Shown piece by piece: positions 16,531-26,269 of a stretch of DNA of 57,738 nt. This DNA is from an uncultured Sphingomonas sp. (GTDB lineage Bacteria > Pseudomonadota > Alphaproteobacteria > Sphingomonadales > Sphingomonadaceae), in NCBI GenBank assembly GCA_913775025.1, contig CAJYJW010000343.1, positions 1 to 57,738 of the forward strand. Direction: 5' to 3'. Every line of letters starts with the position of its first letter. Positions within the stretch are counted from its first letter, which is position 1. Under the pieces are notes generated by a model. That model ran no database searches. It saw nothing but the letters and a program-made list of their open reading frames with translations, and was not told the DNA's origin. Made by a program: the position numbers and the translations under genes.

Positions 16531-17520
16531 ATGGGCACCGAAACCGACACGACCATGACCGCTGCGATGGACGCCTTTGCCGCGCTCGATGCGCCGCAGG
16601 ACGAGCCTCGCGAGGATCAGGACGACGAAAGCGGCAATCTCGCCGCTGACGACGCCGGAGATGGTGACACAGACACGCCGGAGGGTGATGAGCCCTCCTC
16701 GCCCGACGAGCAGGATGACGAACCGGAAGCCCCGGCCATCGATCCGCCTGCGAGTTGGGACGCCGAGGCCAAGAAGGTCTTCGCCAGCCTCCCACCCGAG
16801 GCACAGCGCATTGTCGCTGATCGGGAGAGCGCCCGCGAGAGGACCATCAACGCCCGGATGAGCGAAGCGGCCACCGCCCGGAAACAGGCTGAGGCTGCCT
16901 CCTCGCAAGTCGCCAATCTTCATCGCACCTATGCGGAGGAGATGGCGCAATACGCGCAGGCATTCGAGCCCCAGCGGCCGGACTATGGCCTTCTGGCCAC
17001 CGACCCGCAGGCATATGCCCAGCAAGCAGCGATGTACGAACAGGCGATGGCCCAGCGAGCCGAGTTCTCGCAGCGCGCCCAGGCGGCACATCGGCAGGCG
17101 GAAGCCATCCAGCACCAGCAGGAGCGACAGGCCGCGCAGGAGTTCCACCAGACCCTCACGGAAGCGTGGGGCGACGAATGGACCGATCAGGGGAAGCGGC
17201 AGGCCTTGGTCGCCCGTCTCGAACCGATCGCGCTGGAACTCGGATACGGTGACCGGATCGGCGATGCCGATGCGCTCGACCATATCGCGCTGCGCAAAGC
17301 TGCCGACTGGAAGGACAAAGCCGCCAAGTGGGATCAGCTTCAGGCATCCCGGATGGAGAACGTCCGCGCCGCCAAGCTGAAGCCACGGGTCCAGACGCCG
17401 GGAGCAGCACCCCAGAAGGGCGCGGCGAAGGCGCAGGGCTTCAATGATTCGATGAGCCGGCTGCGGAAATCGGGCGACGTTCGCGACGCCGCCGCGGCCT
17501 TCGGAAATCTCAGCAGGTGA
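16531..17520 (+). CDS. capsid scaffolding protein
   Basis: Acidic N-terminus, Q/A-rich coiled coil, located between portal and capsid. Confidence 0.75.
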   Translation: MGTETDTTMTAAMDAFAALDAPQDEPREDQDDESGNLAADDAGDGDTDTPEGDEPSSPDEQDDEPEAPAIDPPASWDAEAKKVFASLPPEAQRIVADRESARERTINARMSEAATARKQAEAASSQVANLHRTYAEEMAQYAQAFEPQRPDYGLLATDPQAYAQQAAMYEQAMAQRAEFSQRAQAAHRQAEAIQHQQERQAAQEFHQTLTEAWGDEWTDQGKRQALVARLEPIALELGYGDRIGDADALDHIALRKAADWKDKAAKWDQLQASRMENVRAAKLKPRVQTPGAAPQKGAAKAQGFNDSMSRLRKSGDVRDAAAAFGNLSR

Positions 17521-17555
17521 GCGGCACTAGCCCCGCCTGAATCAGGACAATCGCA

Positions 17556-18518
17556 ATGGCCGTTCCTTCGAACACCATCCAGACGATGACCCGATCGGGT
17601 AATCGCGAGGATCTCTCCGACATCATCTACAACATCTCGCCGACCGAGACGCCGTTCGTCACCGCGATCGGGCGGGAAAGCGCGAGCGCCGTCTACCACG
17701 AGTGGCAGACCGATGCGCTCGTATCCGCCAACGCCAACAACGCCGCGATTCAGGGCGACGATCTGTCGAATGAGAATCGCCCGGCAACGACCCGGCTCGG
17801 CGACTACACGCAGATCTTTACCAAGGTCGTCGGCACCTCCACCACGCAGCAGGCGGTGAAGGCGGCGGGCCGGTCGAACGAGCACAACTACCAGCTCGCC
17901 AAGGCCGGCAAGGAACTGAAGCGCGACATGGAGGCCCGTTATACGGGCAACTATGCGGCGGTGCCTCCGGCGGCGGGCACGGCGGGGCAGTCGGCGGGCG
18001 CGCTGGCCTATATGCGGACCAACGCGTCTCGCGGCGCGGGTGGCGCCAACCCGACGCTTTCCGGCGGCACGACGGGCTATCCGGTGGCTGCGGCGACGAA
18101 CGGCACGCAGCGGGCCTATACCGAGGCGCTGCTGAAGTCGGCGATCGCGCAGGCATGGAATGCTGGCGGCGAACCCTCGCTTGTCATCACCTCGCTCGCG
18201 CAAAAGCAGATCGCCGCCACCTTCGCCGGCCTGGCGCAGCAGCGGCGCGAGAGCGGCGACAAGAAGATCACCATCGTCGCGGGCGCGGATATCTACGTGT
18301 CGGACGTGGGCGAGCTTCAGTTCGTGCCGGACCGGTTCTGCTCGCCGCGGGATGCCCTCATCATCGATCCCGACATGTGGGCCATCGCCACGCTCGATCC
18401 GATGCAGCGCCGCAAGCTGGCGGTAACGGGCCTCGCCGATCGGGACGCGATGTATACCGAGCAGACGCTGGTCTGTCGCAACGACGGCGCGTCCGCTGTC
18501 ATCGCCGACCTCACCTAA
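17556..18518 (+). CDS. major capsid protein (SU10/DUF5309-like, HK97 fold)
   Basis: MAVPSNTIQTMTRSGNREDLSDIIYNISPTETPFVTAIGRESASAVYHEWQTDALVSANANNAAIQGDD. Confidence 0.85.
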   Translation: MAVPSNTIQTMTRSGNREDLSDIIYNISPTETPFVTAIGRESASAVYHEWQTDALVSANANNAAIQGDDLSNENRPATTRLGDYTQIFTKVVGTSTTQQAVKAAGRSNEHNYQLAKAGKELKRDMEARYTGNYAAVPPAAGTAGQSAGALAYMRTNASRGAGGANPTLSGGTTGYPVAAATNGTQRAYTEALLKSAIAQAWNAGGEPSLVITSLAQKQIAATFAGLAQQRRESGDKKITIVAGADIYVSDVGELQFVPDRFCSPRDALIIDPDMWAIATLDPMQRRKLAVTGLADRDAMYTEQTLVCRNDGASAVIADLT

Positions 18519-18576
18519 CCGCCGGATCTGGCCGGGGCGCGACAGGGCGCTCCGGCTTCATCGCAGGAGAGCAGAT

Positions 18577-19065
18577 ATGCGTAAATCGAAGCAGACCGAC
18601 ACGTCCGACCCCGAAGTCGGCAATTCGCAGGGCAAGGATGAATTCCCCGTCAAGGACCTGCCGCCGGCCAATCCGCTCGGCGAGCCGGTGGAAGACGTGG
18701 AACAGTATCCGAACACGTCGGAGGCCGGCAAGCAGGCTGCTGCGCTCGGCCTCGAAACCGAAGAGAATGATGGCCGCTTCCCGGCGGGCGAGACGATCGT
18801 CGAGCACCCGCTGAGCCCGACCGACACCAACCCCAACCCGCACGGCACGCGCTCGCAACTGGAGATCACCGACACGGTGGTCGATAGCGACACGAAGGTC
18901 GCGCATCGCCAGGCGCCCGAGGAAGGCGACGTGGAGGTGGAAGGCACGCAGGACGAGCCGGTTCACCTCGGCGACGGTCGTACGCTTGCCAAGGGCGATC
19001 GTACGAAGGTTCGCAAGGACCTGCTCAAGGACGAGAACCTCAAAGGCAAGGTGAAGCGGGTCTGA
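18577..19065 (+). CDS. hypothetical structural-region protein
   Basis: 162-aa acidic/polar ORF after the capsid gene. Confidence 0.6.
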   Translation: MRKSKQTDTSDPEVGNSQGKDEFPVKDLPPANPLGEPVEDVEQYPNTSEAGKQAAALGLETEENDGRFPAGETIVEHPLSPTDTNPNPHGTRSQLEITDTVVDSDTKVAHRQAPEEGDVEVEGTQDEPVHLGDGRTLAKGDRTKVRKDLLKDENLKGKVKRV

Positions 19066-19298
19066 TGGCTGTCCGGCTCATCTCTCGTGATGTCGTTGAG
19101 GTGGATTCTCCACTGTACGGCAAACACAAGCGCACCGATTTCGTCTTCATCGGGCGCTTCTGGGAGGGGCCGGAAGCTGCCGGCGAGACTGGTCGCTATG
19201 TGAACGAGCGGTGCAGCGTCAGTCATGCTCGCGGGCATTGGGCGAATTGCAGCGCCGAATACGCCGAGCGCCACGGCTTGGCGAAGATGGTCGCATGA
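19065..19298 (+). CDS. hypothetical protein
   Basis: Coupled ORF. Confidence 0.5.
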   Translation: MAVRLISRDVVEVDSPLYGKHKRTDFVFIGRFWEGPEAAGETGRYVNERCSVSHARGHWANCSAEYAERHGLAKMVA

Positions 19299-19618
19299 CA
19301 GAACGCCTGCTCGACTTCGACCCCGCGACGGGGATGAAGACGTGGTTCTCCTCGTCTGACGAGAACGGGGGGACGTGGAACCTGCGCTATGAGCAGGACG
19401 CGTCCCCCATCCTCGACCAGAACAAGGAAACGCAGAACGAGGGGTTCGATCGCCGCGCCGACATGTGGCACGCGGCGAAAGTCCCCTCGATCGTCCTCAT
19501 GGAATGGCTGACCAAGCACGGCGTCCGATATTGGGACAAGAACCATGCGCCGGCCGTCAGGCGTCTCCTGAACAGCGACGAATATCGGCACCTGCGGGTG
19601 CGTCACTTCATTCTCTGA
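19295..19618 (+). CDS. hypothetical phage structural-region protein
   Basis: Coupled ORF MTERLLDFDPATGMKTWFSSSDENG...DMWHAAKVPSIVLMEWLTKHGVRYWDKNHAPAVRRLLN. Confidence 0.65.
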   Translation: MTERLLDFDPATGMKTWFSSSDENGGTWNLRYEQDASPILDQNKETQNEGFDRRADMWHAAKVPSIVLMEWLTKHGVRYWDKNHAPAVRRLLNSDEYRHLRVRHFIL

Positions 19619-19627
19619 AGGAGCGAC

Positions 19628-19996
19628 ATGCGCAAGCTGATCCTCGCACTTGGACTGATCGCCTCGCCCGCCGCCGCGCAGATGGTAACGGCCAATTCCG
19701 CCACCGCCGCTGCGTCCGCATCGCTGGTGATCCCTGGTCCCGCCTACCTGCACGGCATCAACGTGACCTCGGGCGCGAGCGCGGGCTATGTGATGCTGTT
19801 CGATGCGGCGGCGGTCCCGGCGGATGGCACTGTCGCCCCTGCCCGCTGCCTGCCGATCGCGGCCAATACCGGCATCGAGCGCACCTTCCCGACGCCTGTC
19901 GGCATGCGGAACGGGATTGTCTTGGTTTTCAGTACGACCGGGTGCTTCAGCAAGACGGCCAGCGCCACGGCATTCATTGCGGCGGACTTCCGGTGA
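19628..19996 (+). CDS. hypothetical exported protein
   Basis: Signal peptide MRKLILALGLIASPAAAQ. Confidence 0.65.
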   Translation: MRKLILALGLIASPAAAQMVTANSATAAASASLVIPGPAYLHGINVTSGASAGYVMLFDAAAVPADGTVAPARCLPIAANTGIERTFPTPVGMRNGIVLVFSTTGCFSKTASATAFIAADFR

Positions 19997-20547
19997 GGGC
20001 GGCGCTCCTAGCGCTGGCACTTATCGCCAGCCCTGCCGCCGCCCAGCTTACCGTATCTCCTCTCAGCGCACCTGCGTCCGCAGTTGACACCACGGCGCGG
20101 ACACTGGCGCAGGCAGCCGCGGATAAGGCGGATGCCGCCTGCAAACCGATGGCCGCTGTTCCGCCGACCGAGATACCCGGCGGGACGACCGGCAGCGGCA
20201 CCGACTGCCGGCTTGCGAATGCCGCGAACAACAGGATCAGCCGGACCGGCGTTTTTACCGTGACGAACGGGCAGGTCCTCTGTGGCGGCTCGACGACTTG
20301 CACCTGGGCCACCCCCCTTCCGGCGGGCGCCGCCAGCTATCCCATCTTTTTTACGGCGGTAGGAGCTACGGGCGCCCCCTCGGTACGCTGCAAGGTCGCC
20401 AGCACGACGAACACCGGCTTCACGGGCGCTAATTGCACCCAGGCAGTCGCTGCCGTGAGTGTTCTAGGTGCGTCTGTGGAGATCGCAGCGGCGACCGGCA
20501 CGCAGATATTCGCCCTCTCCCTTCCCGCAACACAGGCATCTCAGTGA
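19993..20547 (+). CDS. hypothetical exported protein
   Basis: GTG start; signal peptide MRAALLALALIASPAAAQ; several Cys. Confidence 0.65.
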   Translation: MRAALLALALIASPAAAQLTVSPLSAPASAVDTTARTLAQAAADKADAACKPMAAVPPTEIPGGTTGSGTDCRLANAANNRISRTGVFTVTNGQVLCGGSTTCTWATPLPAGAASYPIFFTAVGATGAPSVRCKVASTTNTGFTGANCTQAVAAVSVLGASVEIAAATGTQIFALSLPATQASQ

Positions 20548-22718
20548 TGGGTGATCGCGCGTTCATCAATTCGTCCTATGGTGGGCGGCAATCTGGCCTT
20601 GATGGCGAAGCGATCATGGCGGCCATGGGCGGCGCTGCGTCGACTGGTGGGCCTACGCCACCGGTTTCGCTACTGTCCGCGATTGATGCCGGCGGCCTGT
20701 ACGCGACATGGGCGTCTGGCACACCGCCTACGTTCGCGCCCGACACGTCGCCTGTAACGGTTGGCGTGCTGCGTTCTGCATTTGGGGCTACTGCTGGCGC
20801 GGGGAATACTGTCGGGGCGGGTACGCTTTCGGAAAACCGCATCGTTACCATTCGCAAGCGCAATCCCGCGCCGGACGATGGAACGCTGACGGCGGATCAG
20901 GTCGTCCTCGACGACTATGTGCTGGCCAGCGATAGCGTCAGCAACCTCTCCTCGACGTTGACGGGCTGGAAGCCGGTCGCCAAGCATCGCTATGCACCGC
21001 GCCGGCTCATCCCCGGGGACTATCCGGTCGCTGTCTCAGCGGATCATCGCGACGGGATCGCGGCGGTGGTGTTTTCCGTGACGGACGGCATCACGACATT
21101 GACCCAGACCGTGACGGATCCCGTAGTCGCCAACCGCACCGGCGATAAGGGGGCGGTGCAGGAATATCAGCATACCTTCCTAGCGGCGGCAATGGCGGCA
21201 TTCTCAGGCCGGGTCACTCGCAACACGAAGGTCTACCCGCGCATCGGCGTTGCTGCCAACGTACTGAACAGCGCGGATCAGACCATCGAGACGCGATCCT
21301 TCTGCGATCAATATGATGTGGTTGGCCCGAAATGGGTCATCTACGTCGATGCCGCTGGTAATGACAGCACCGGTGTGGCGCGGCCGATAAGCGATGACGC
21401 GACCGCCGCTGCCAGCCCGGTTGCCACGATCACGGGCGCGATCGTGCGCGGCAAGGCGCTGATGCCCAATTCACGGGTGTCGGGCCTTGAGATCCGCTTG
21501 CGCGCAGGCACGTGGGGGCCGCCCGCTGTCACCTCGGCAACCTATCAGGACGCCAATAGCGCAGAGGTCATCCTGACCCGCGACCCGGCAGTGCCGAAGG
21601 CCAACGTTACCTACAGCTATGGTACGGCAGGTACTTGGTTTCTTACCTACCTGCGCTTTGCCGACATCAACATCGTTCGTACGGCGGCGGTGTTCATCGG
21701 ATCGCAGCTTGCAACCGGCACAGGTGGGCAGGTCGTATTCCGCGACTGCAATATCGACCTCGGCGGCATCAATAACACGGCCATCATCGGGCGACCGCAC
21801 TATTACGAGGGAAATTGCACGATCACCGGCATTGTCGGAACCTCGTTCACTGGCACCGGCAACTGTTGGATGCAGCGCGGAAATAGTGCCAGCGCGCTTG
21901 GTGGCACGACCATCACCGCCGATTGCTGGGACGTTGCGGGGTGTGACTATCCGAACATCAGCTTGGTCAATTCCGGCGCTGTTCCGGAGAGCGAGACGTT
22001 CATTGAAGGGTCGTTCATCCGGACGAATGCGAGCACTGGCACTGGCGGTATAACGCTTGCGGCTACGGCGAATGCAACGGTAACGGGTATCGTCATTCGC
22101 AACGTGGTGGATGAATATTACGGCGGCGTAGCTAACACCGGCTTGCGCATTTCGGCGGACGGCAACGGCAGCAACACCGAGCATGTGGTCATCCGGGGTC
22201 TTACGCTGGTCGGGGCGCATGTCGCGGGCCGCGCCAACATCGGATACGATGAAAGCAGCGGCACGACGCGCCGCACCCACCGCGGGTGGCATGTGGAAGG
22301 GCTGTTGGCGGGGCAGGTCAACAACAAGTCGGATCGGTTCGTGGCGGTCAGCGACACCACGGAAGCCCCGAACCGTATCGGGGCGTGGCCGGTCATGTAC
22401 GGCGCAGGTTTCCGAGGCACGATTGCTCGCTATCCAGATGCGGGCAACGGCAATGTCGGCGCTGCGAATTTCCGACAGGACTATCCCGGCTTGTCGGCGC
22501 GGATCGCGACGAACGCCACCTCGCCGATCGATGTTGGCTTCACGAATTACCAGGCCGTCACGTACAACGGCAGCACCTACACGGCGGGCGCGGGGGGCGG
22601 CACCTATTCCGTGGCGTCAAACAGCGTAGCGAAAAACGCATTCACTGGCGGACGCAACAAGTTTGACATTCTCGGGAACACGCGCCCTGCCAATGATACC
22701 GCAGGGGCATACGTATGA
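20547..22718 (+). CDS. tailspike-like / parallel beta-helix structural protein
   Basis: MGDRAFINSSYGGRQSGLDGEAIMAAMGG...; Gly/Thr/Asn-rich repeats TGTGGQVVFRDCNIDLGGINNTAIIG. Confidence 0.6.
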   Translation: MGDRAFINSSYGGRQSGLDGEAIMAAMGGAASTGGPTPPVSLLSAIDAGGLYATWASGTPPTFAPDTSPVTVGVLRSAFGATAGAGNTVGAGTLSENRIVTIRKRNPAPDDGTLTADQVVLDDYVLASDSVSNLSSTLTGWKPVAKHRYAPRRLIPGDYPVAVSADHRDGIAAVVFSVTDGITTLTQTVTDPVVANRTGDKGAVQEYQHTFLAAAMAAFSGRVTRNTKVYPRIGVAANVLNSADQTIETRSFCDQYDVVGPKWVIYVDAAGNDSTGVARPISDDATAAASPVATITGAIVRGKALMPNSRVSGLEIRLRAGTWGPPAVTSATYQDANSAEVILTRDPAVPKANVTYSYGTAGTWFLTYLRFADINIVRTAAVFIGSQLATGTGGQVVFRDCNIDLGGINNTAIIGRPHYYEGNCTITGIVGTSFTGTGNCWMQRGNSASALGGTTITADCWDVAGCDYPNISLVNSGAVPESETFIEGSFIRTNASTGTGGITLAATANATVTGIVIRNVVDEYYGGVANTGLRISADGNGSNTEHVVIRGLTLVGAHVAGRANIGYDESSGTTRRTHRGWHVEGLLAGQVNNKSDRFVAVSDTTEAPNRIGAWPVMYGAGFRGTIARYPDAGNGNVGAANFRQDYPGLSARIATNATSPIDVGFTNYQAVTYNGSTYTAGAGGGTYSVASNSVAKNAFTGGRNKFDILGNTRPANDTAGAYV

Positions 22719-23533
22719 TCACTCTTGCGCTCGCCCTCACCACCCTGACCGCTACCCCTGCCACCGCCACCGCCGTCATCGCATCTGCCAAATGCGGCGA
22801 CACGGTGCGGCTGGCGGCTGGCGACTATGGCCGCTTCACGGTCAACCGGCGCGAGTGCAGCCCCCGGCTGACGATCCGGGCCGAGAAGGCGCGGTTCCAG
22901 TATATCTCGCTGACCCGCGTGAAGGGTCTGACGCTCTACGGCGGCACGGTCACGCCGGATGCCACGATCACGGTGCCCGGCTACGGCGTGCAGTTGCAGA
23001 TGTCGTCCGAGGTCAGCCTGTTCGACCAGACGATCACGGGCGGGCTCCGGGCGATCGCCGTGGACCGCTCGTCCGGGGTGCTGATCCGCCGGGCCACGAT
23101 GCGCGGGCAGATGGTGGACGGCATCAACATCGCCCTATCGCAAAAGGTAACGGTGCAGGCATCCACCTGCGCAGACTTCACGCCGCGCCCGGACGATCAC
23201 CCCGACTGCGTGCAGATGTGGAGCCGGCCCGGCGGGATCACGCAGGACGTGTTGATCGAGGGCAACAGCGCCACCGGCGCGATGCAGGGGTTCGCTGGCT
23301 TCAATCACGTCACGAACGGCGTGGACGATGGCGGCTACGATCGCATCACCATCCGGGGCAACACCGTGCGGACCAGCTTTCCGCAGGGGATCGCGCTGTA
23401 CGACTGCCGCAAATGCTCGATCACCGGCAACACCGTCGAGACGCTGTCCGGCGCGCGCTGGCGGACCACGATCAACGCGATCGGCGGCACCACGGCGGTG
23501 ACGGGCAACAGCATCGGGGCGATGCCGAAGTGA
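22715..23533 (+). CDS. exported right-handed parallel beta-helix protein
   Basis: Signal-like MITLALALTTLTATPATATA; repeats VLIRRATMRGQMVDGINIA, ITIRGNTVRTSFPQGIALYDC. Confidence 0.65.
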   Translation: MITLALALTTLTATPATATAVIASAKCGDTVRLAAGDYGRFTVNRRECSPRLTIRAEKARFQYISLTRVKGLTLYGGTVTPDATITVPGYGVQLQMSSEVSLFDQTITGGLRAIAVDRSSGVLIRRATMRGQMVDGINIALSQKVTVQASTCADFTPRPDDHPDCVQMWSRPGGITQDVLIEGNSATGAMQGFAGFNHVTNGVDDGGYDRITIRGNTVRTSFPQGIALYDCRKCSITGNTVETLSGARWRTTINAIGGTTAVTGNSIGAMPK

Positions 23534-23567
23534 TCTAGGATACCGCAGCGGATGATCCAGGTTGCAG

Positions 23568-23586
23568 ACACATTGGCGCTAGTCCC
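23568..23586 (+). promoter_or_regulatory. late control motif copy 3 (upstream of tail module)
   Basis: ACACATTGGCGCTAGTCCC, 28 nt gap to ATG 23615. Confidence 0.7.
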
Positions 23587-23614
23587 GAGAGGGTAGTGTC
23601 GCCACGCCTTGCGG

Positions 23615-24265
23615 ATGGCACTTCAAAGCTATTCGGATCTGAGGGCTGAGATTGCGGATTGGCTTGGAGACGCGAGCCTATTCGACAAAGCTCCGACATT
23701 CATCCGTCTTGCGGAGGATGAGCTCCGTACAGACCTCGTGATGCCGGAAATGGAGGTGACGTACACCGCCAATACGAGCGGATCGTTTTCGCTGCCGTCC
23801 GACTTCGACAGCCTACGGGCCATCGCCCTAAATGGTACGACTCCCCAGAGCCTCAAACAAATATCATTGACGGCATTTTATGACATGTATCGGGCAGACG
23901 GCGGTAACGGCGGTCCGCCTTCGTATTTCGCCATCGACGCCGGGCAGGTGTTTTTATGGCCCACGCCAGCGTCTTTCTCGGCGTTCACAGTTGCTTATCG
24001 CGCGAAGCTGCCGAGCCTTTCCGACGCGGTCCCGACAAATTGGGCGCTTGCACAGTATCCCACGCTGTATCTCTACACTTGCCTGCTCCACGCAGAAGCA
24101 AGGGGCTGGAACGTCGAGCGGCTTCCATTAATCCAAGCTTACGTCGAAGATCGCAAGGCCAAGATCAATGCCGCCGGCCAGCGCAAACGATATGGCGGTC
24201 GCTTGGTCGCGTCCCCGCCTGTCGTCGAGAACGTCGGCCGCACCCGGTACGCGTTCAAATGGTGA
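23615..24265 (+). CDS. tail adaptor / head-completion protein (SU10 adaptor-like)
   Basis: MALQSYSDLRAEIADWLGDASLFDKAPTFIRLAEDELRTDLVMPEMEV. Confidence 0.75.
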   Translation: MALQSYSDLRAEIADWLGDASLFDKAPTFIRLAEDELRTDLVMPEMEVTYTANTSGSFSLPSDFDSLRAIALNGTTPQSLKQISLTAFYDMYRADGGNGGPPSYFAIDAGQVFLWPTPASFSAFTVAYRAKLPSLSDAVPTNWALAQYPTLYLYTCLLHAEARGWNVERLPLIQAYVEDRKAKINAAGQRKRYGGRLVASPPVVENVGRTRYAFKW

Positions 24266-25689
24266 TGACCCGCGTCATCTTCGGCGAGTTTCAGCCTGAC
24301 CAGCCGGCCAATCTCAGCGAAGGGCTGACGGTGGCGGACGGCTGCTTCGCGATCAAGAACGGTTATGCGCCAATCGGCAGCTTCACGCCCACACAAAACG
24401 GCACGCTGACAGGGGGCGCCTATGGCGCGGGGGCCTACCGTTATGCGGGACAGACCTATGTCTTCGCCGCGAATCCGGGGGCGATTTATCGCTACACCGC
24501 GACAGGATACGTCACCCTCGCGACGGGCCTTAGCAACGGTCTTGGGGTACGGTTTGCCCCCTACTCATCGCTGATGCTGGCGACGAACGGGGCCGACGTG
24601 ATCCGCAAGTTCGATCCGGCGGCGCCGGGGACGATGGCCAACCTTGGCGGCTCGCCCCCAACGGCTCGTTACATCGGCGTCGTGGGGGGCTTTACTGTTC
24701 TGGCTTACGCCTCGAACGTCTCCACCCGGGTAGCTTGGTCGGATCAAGGCAATCCCGAGAATTGGACCGCCGGCGGCGCTTCGGAGGCCGGGGTCGCCGA
24801 CATGGCGACCGGTGGCGATATAACCGGCTTTGTCGGCGGCGAGTATGGCCTGATCTTTCAGGAGAACCGTGTCGTTCGCATGTCTTATACTGCGTCCGAT
24901 ACGATCTGGCAGTTCGATGAGATCGCCACGGATATCGGCTGCGTCCTGCCCGGCTCGATCGCGACCTGGGGCAAGCTCACGTTCTTCATGTCGAACCGTG
25001 GCTTCATGGTCTGCGATGGCTCGACGGTGACGCCGGTGGGTGCCGAGAAAATCGATCGCTGGTTCCTAAGCGTTGCGAACCGTCAGTATTTCGATCGGGT
25101 AAGCGCGGTGATCGATCCACGGAACGCGCTCTATATCCTGACGATGCCCACCGCCTACCCGGCGAGCATGCTGCTGCTTTATTCCTACACGCTGGGGCGC
25201 TGGTCCACCGCTTCTACGCGCGTCGAGTATATTGCTTCCGGGATCGCGCAGGATGCCACGCTGGAAGGCATAAGCGCGATGTACCCGAACCTCGATGCCA
25301 TGCCGCTGTCGTTGGATAGCCCCCTTTTCCGGGGCGGTACGCCACTGCTGCTCATGTTCGACGACAGTCATCGGCTGGGCGCATTGAACGGCCCTCCCCT
25401 ACCCGCAGCCTTCGCCGACGCGCAGCGCGAATTGATCCAGGGCCGGCGGGCCCGCATCCGGTCCGTTCGTCCGATCACTGATGCCGCCGCACCCGTCGTC
25501 ACGATCGCAGGCGGCAACAGCTTTGCCGCAGCGCTGACGCCGACGACATACATGGGCCGACAGCCGAACGGGCGCCTTCCGACGCGAGAGAACTGGAACC
25601 TCGTACAGGTGTCGCTTGGCATCCCCTCGCAGCCGTGGACCTATGCGCAGGGTTTCGATCTTGAGATCGAGCAAGGGGGTACGGCATGA
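24259..25689 (+). CDS. tail/nozzle-type structural protein
   Basis: Internal start MVMTRVIFGEFQPDQPANLSEGLTVADGCFAIKNGYAPIGSF...; beta-rich. Confidence 0.65.
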   Translation: MVMTRVIFGEFQPDQPANLSEGLTVADGCFAIKNGYAPIGSFTPTQNGTLTGGAYGAGAYRYAGQTYVFAANPGAIYRYTATGYVTLATGLSNGLGVRFAPYSSLMLATNGADVIRKFDPAAPGTMANLGGSPPTARYIGVVGGFTVLAYASNVSTRVAWSDQGNPENWTAGGASEAGVADMATGGDITGFVGGEYGLIFQENRVVRMSYTASDTIWQFDEIATDIGCVLPGSIATWGKLTFFMSNRGFMVCDGSTVTPVGAEKIDRWFLSVANRQYFDRVSAVIDPRNALYILTMPTAYPASMLLLYSYTLGRWSTASTRVEYIASGIAQDATLEGISAMYPNLDAMPLSLDSPLFRGGTPLLLMFDDSHRLGALNGPPLPAAFADAQRELIQGRRARIRSVRPITDAAAPVVTIAGGNSFAAALTPTTYMGRQPNGRLPTRENWNLVQVSLGIPSQPWTYAQGFDLEIEQGGTA

Positions 25690-25913
25690 GCCTGCCGCCC
25701 CTGATCCGCGAAAGCGAGCCGACGGACGAGGGATGGCGCCGGAAGGCACGTGATCTCCTGAACGCCGTTGTCCGCCGCCTCATGGGCCAAGGGGCGACCG
25801 ATGCGCGCCCCCTGAACCCGACGGTTGGTACGCTATTCTACGACACTACGCTCGGCCGCCCGATCTGGTGGAACGGCACCGGCTGGCGCGATGCGGCGGG
25901 GGGTGCTGTATGA
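25686..25913 (+). CDS. hypothetical structural protein
   Basis: Coupled ORF; TVGTLFYDTTLGRPIWWNGTGWRDAAG fibre-like motif. Confidence 0.6.
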   Translation: MSLPPLIRESEPTDEGWRRKARDLLNAVVRRLMGQGATDARPLNPTVGTLFYDTTLGRPIWWNGTGWRDAAGGAV

Positions 25914-26269
25914 CCTACGCCTATGGTCATTGGCGCGATGCCTTCGCGGCGGTGATGGACCCTGCGCTCTACACCATCGAATGGCTGGACCGGCGGATCG
26001 AGGACGGTTCGGCGATGTGTGTCGGAAACGAGACGGCCGCGATCGTGTTCGAGTTCCGCGAATATCCCACCGGAGCCCGTGATCTGCATGGGCTGCTGGC
26101 GGCAGGCTCGCTTGAGGAGATCCTGGGCAGCCTGATCCCTTGGGCCGAGCACTTCGCCCGCAAGTCTGGCGCGATCGGCGCGATTATCGAGAGCCGACCG
26201 GGGTGGATGAAGGCGCTAGAGGGGCGTGGGTACGCGCCCTACCAGACCGCCATTCGAAAGGTGCTGTGA
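25910..26269 (+). CDS. hypothetical phage protein (possible acetyltransferase-like fold)
   Basis: Coupled ORF MTYAYGHWRDAFAAVMDPALYTIEWLDRRI... Confidence 0.5.
   Translation: MTYAYGHWRDAFAAVMDPALYTIEWLDRRIEDGSAMCVGNETAAIVFEFREYPTGARDLHGLLAAGSLEEILGSLIPWAEHFARKSGAIGAIIESRPGWMKALEGRGYAPYQTAIRKVL

Noticed and set aside
17521-17537. GCGGCACTAGCCCCGCC upstream of the capsid gene as a fifth late motif
   Set aside because: Only the GGC.CTAG.CCC part is shared and the ACACATT half is missing; spacing to the ATG is also shorter. Could be degenerate but not called.
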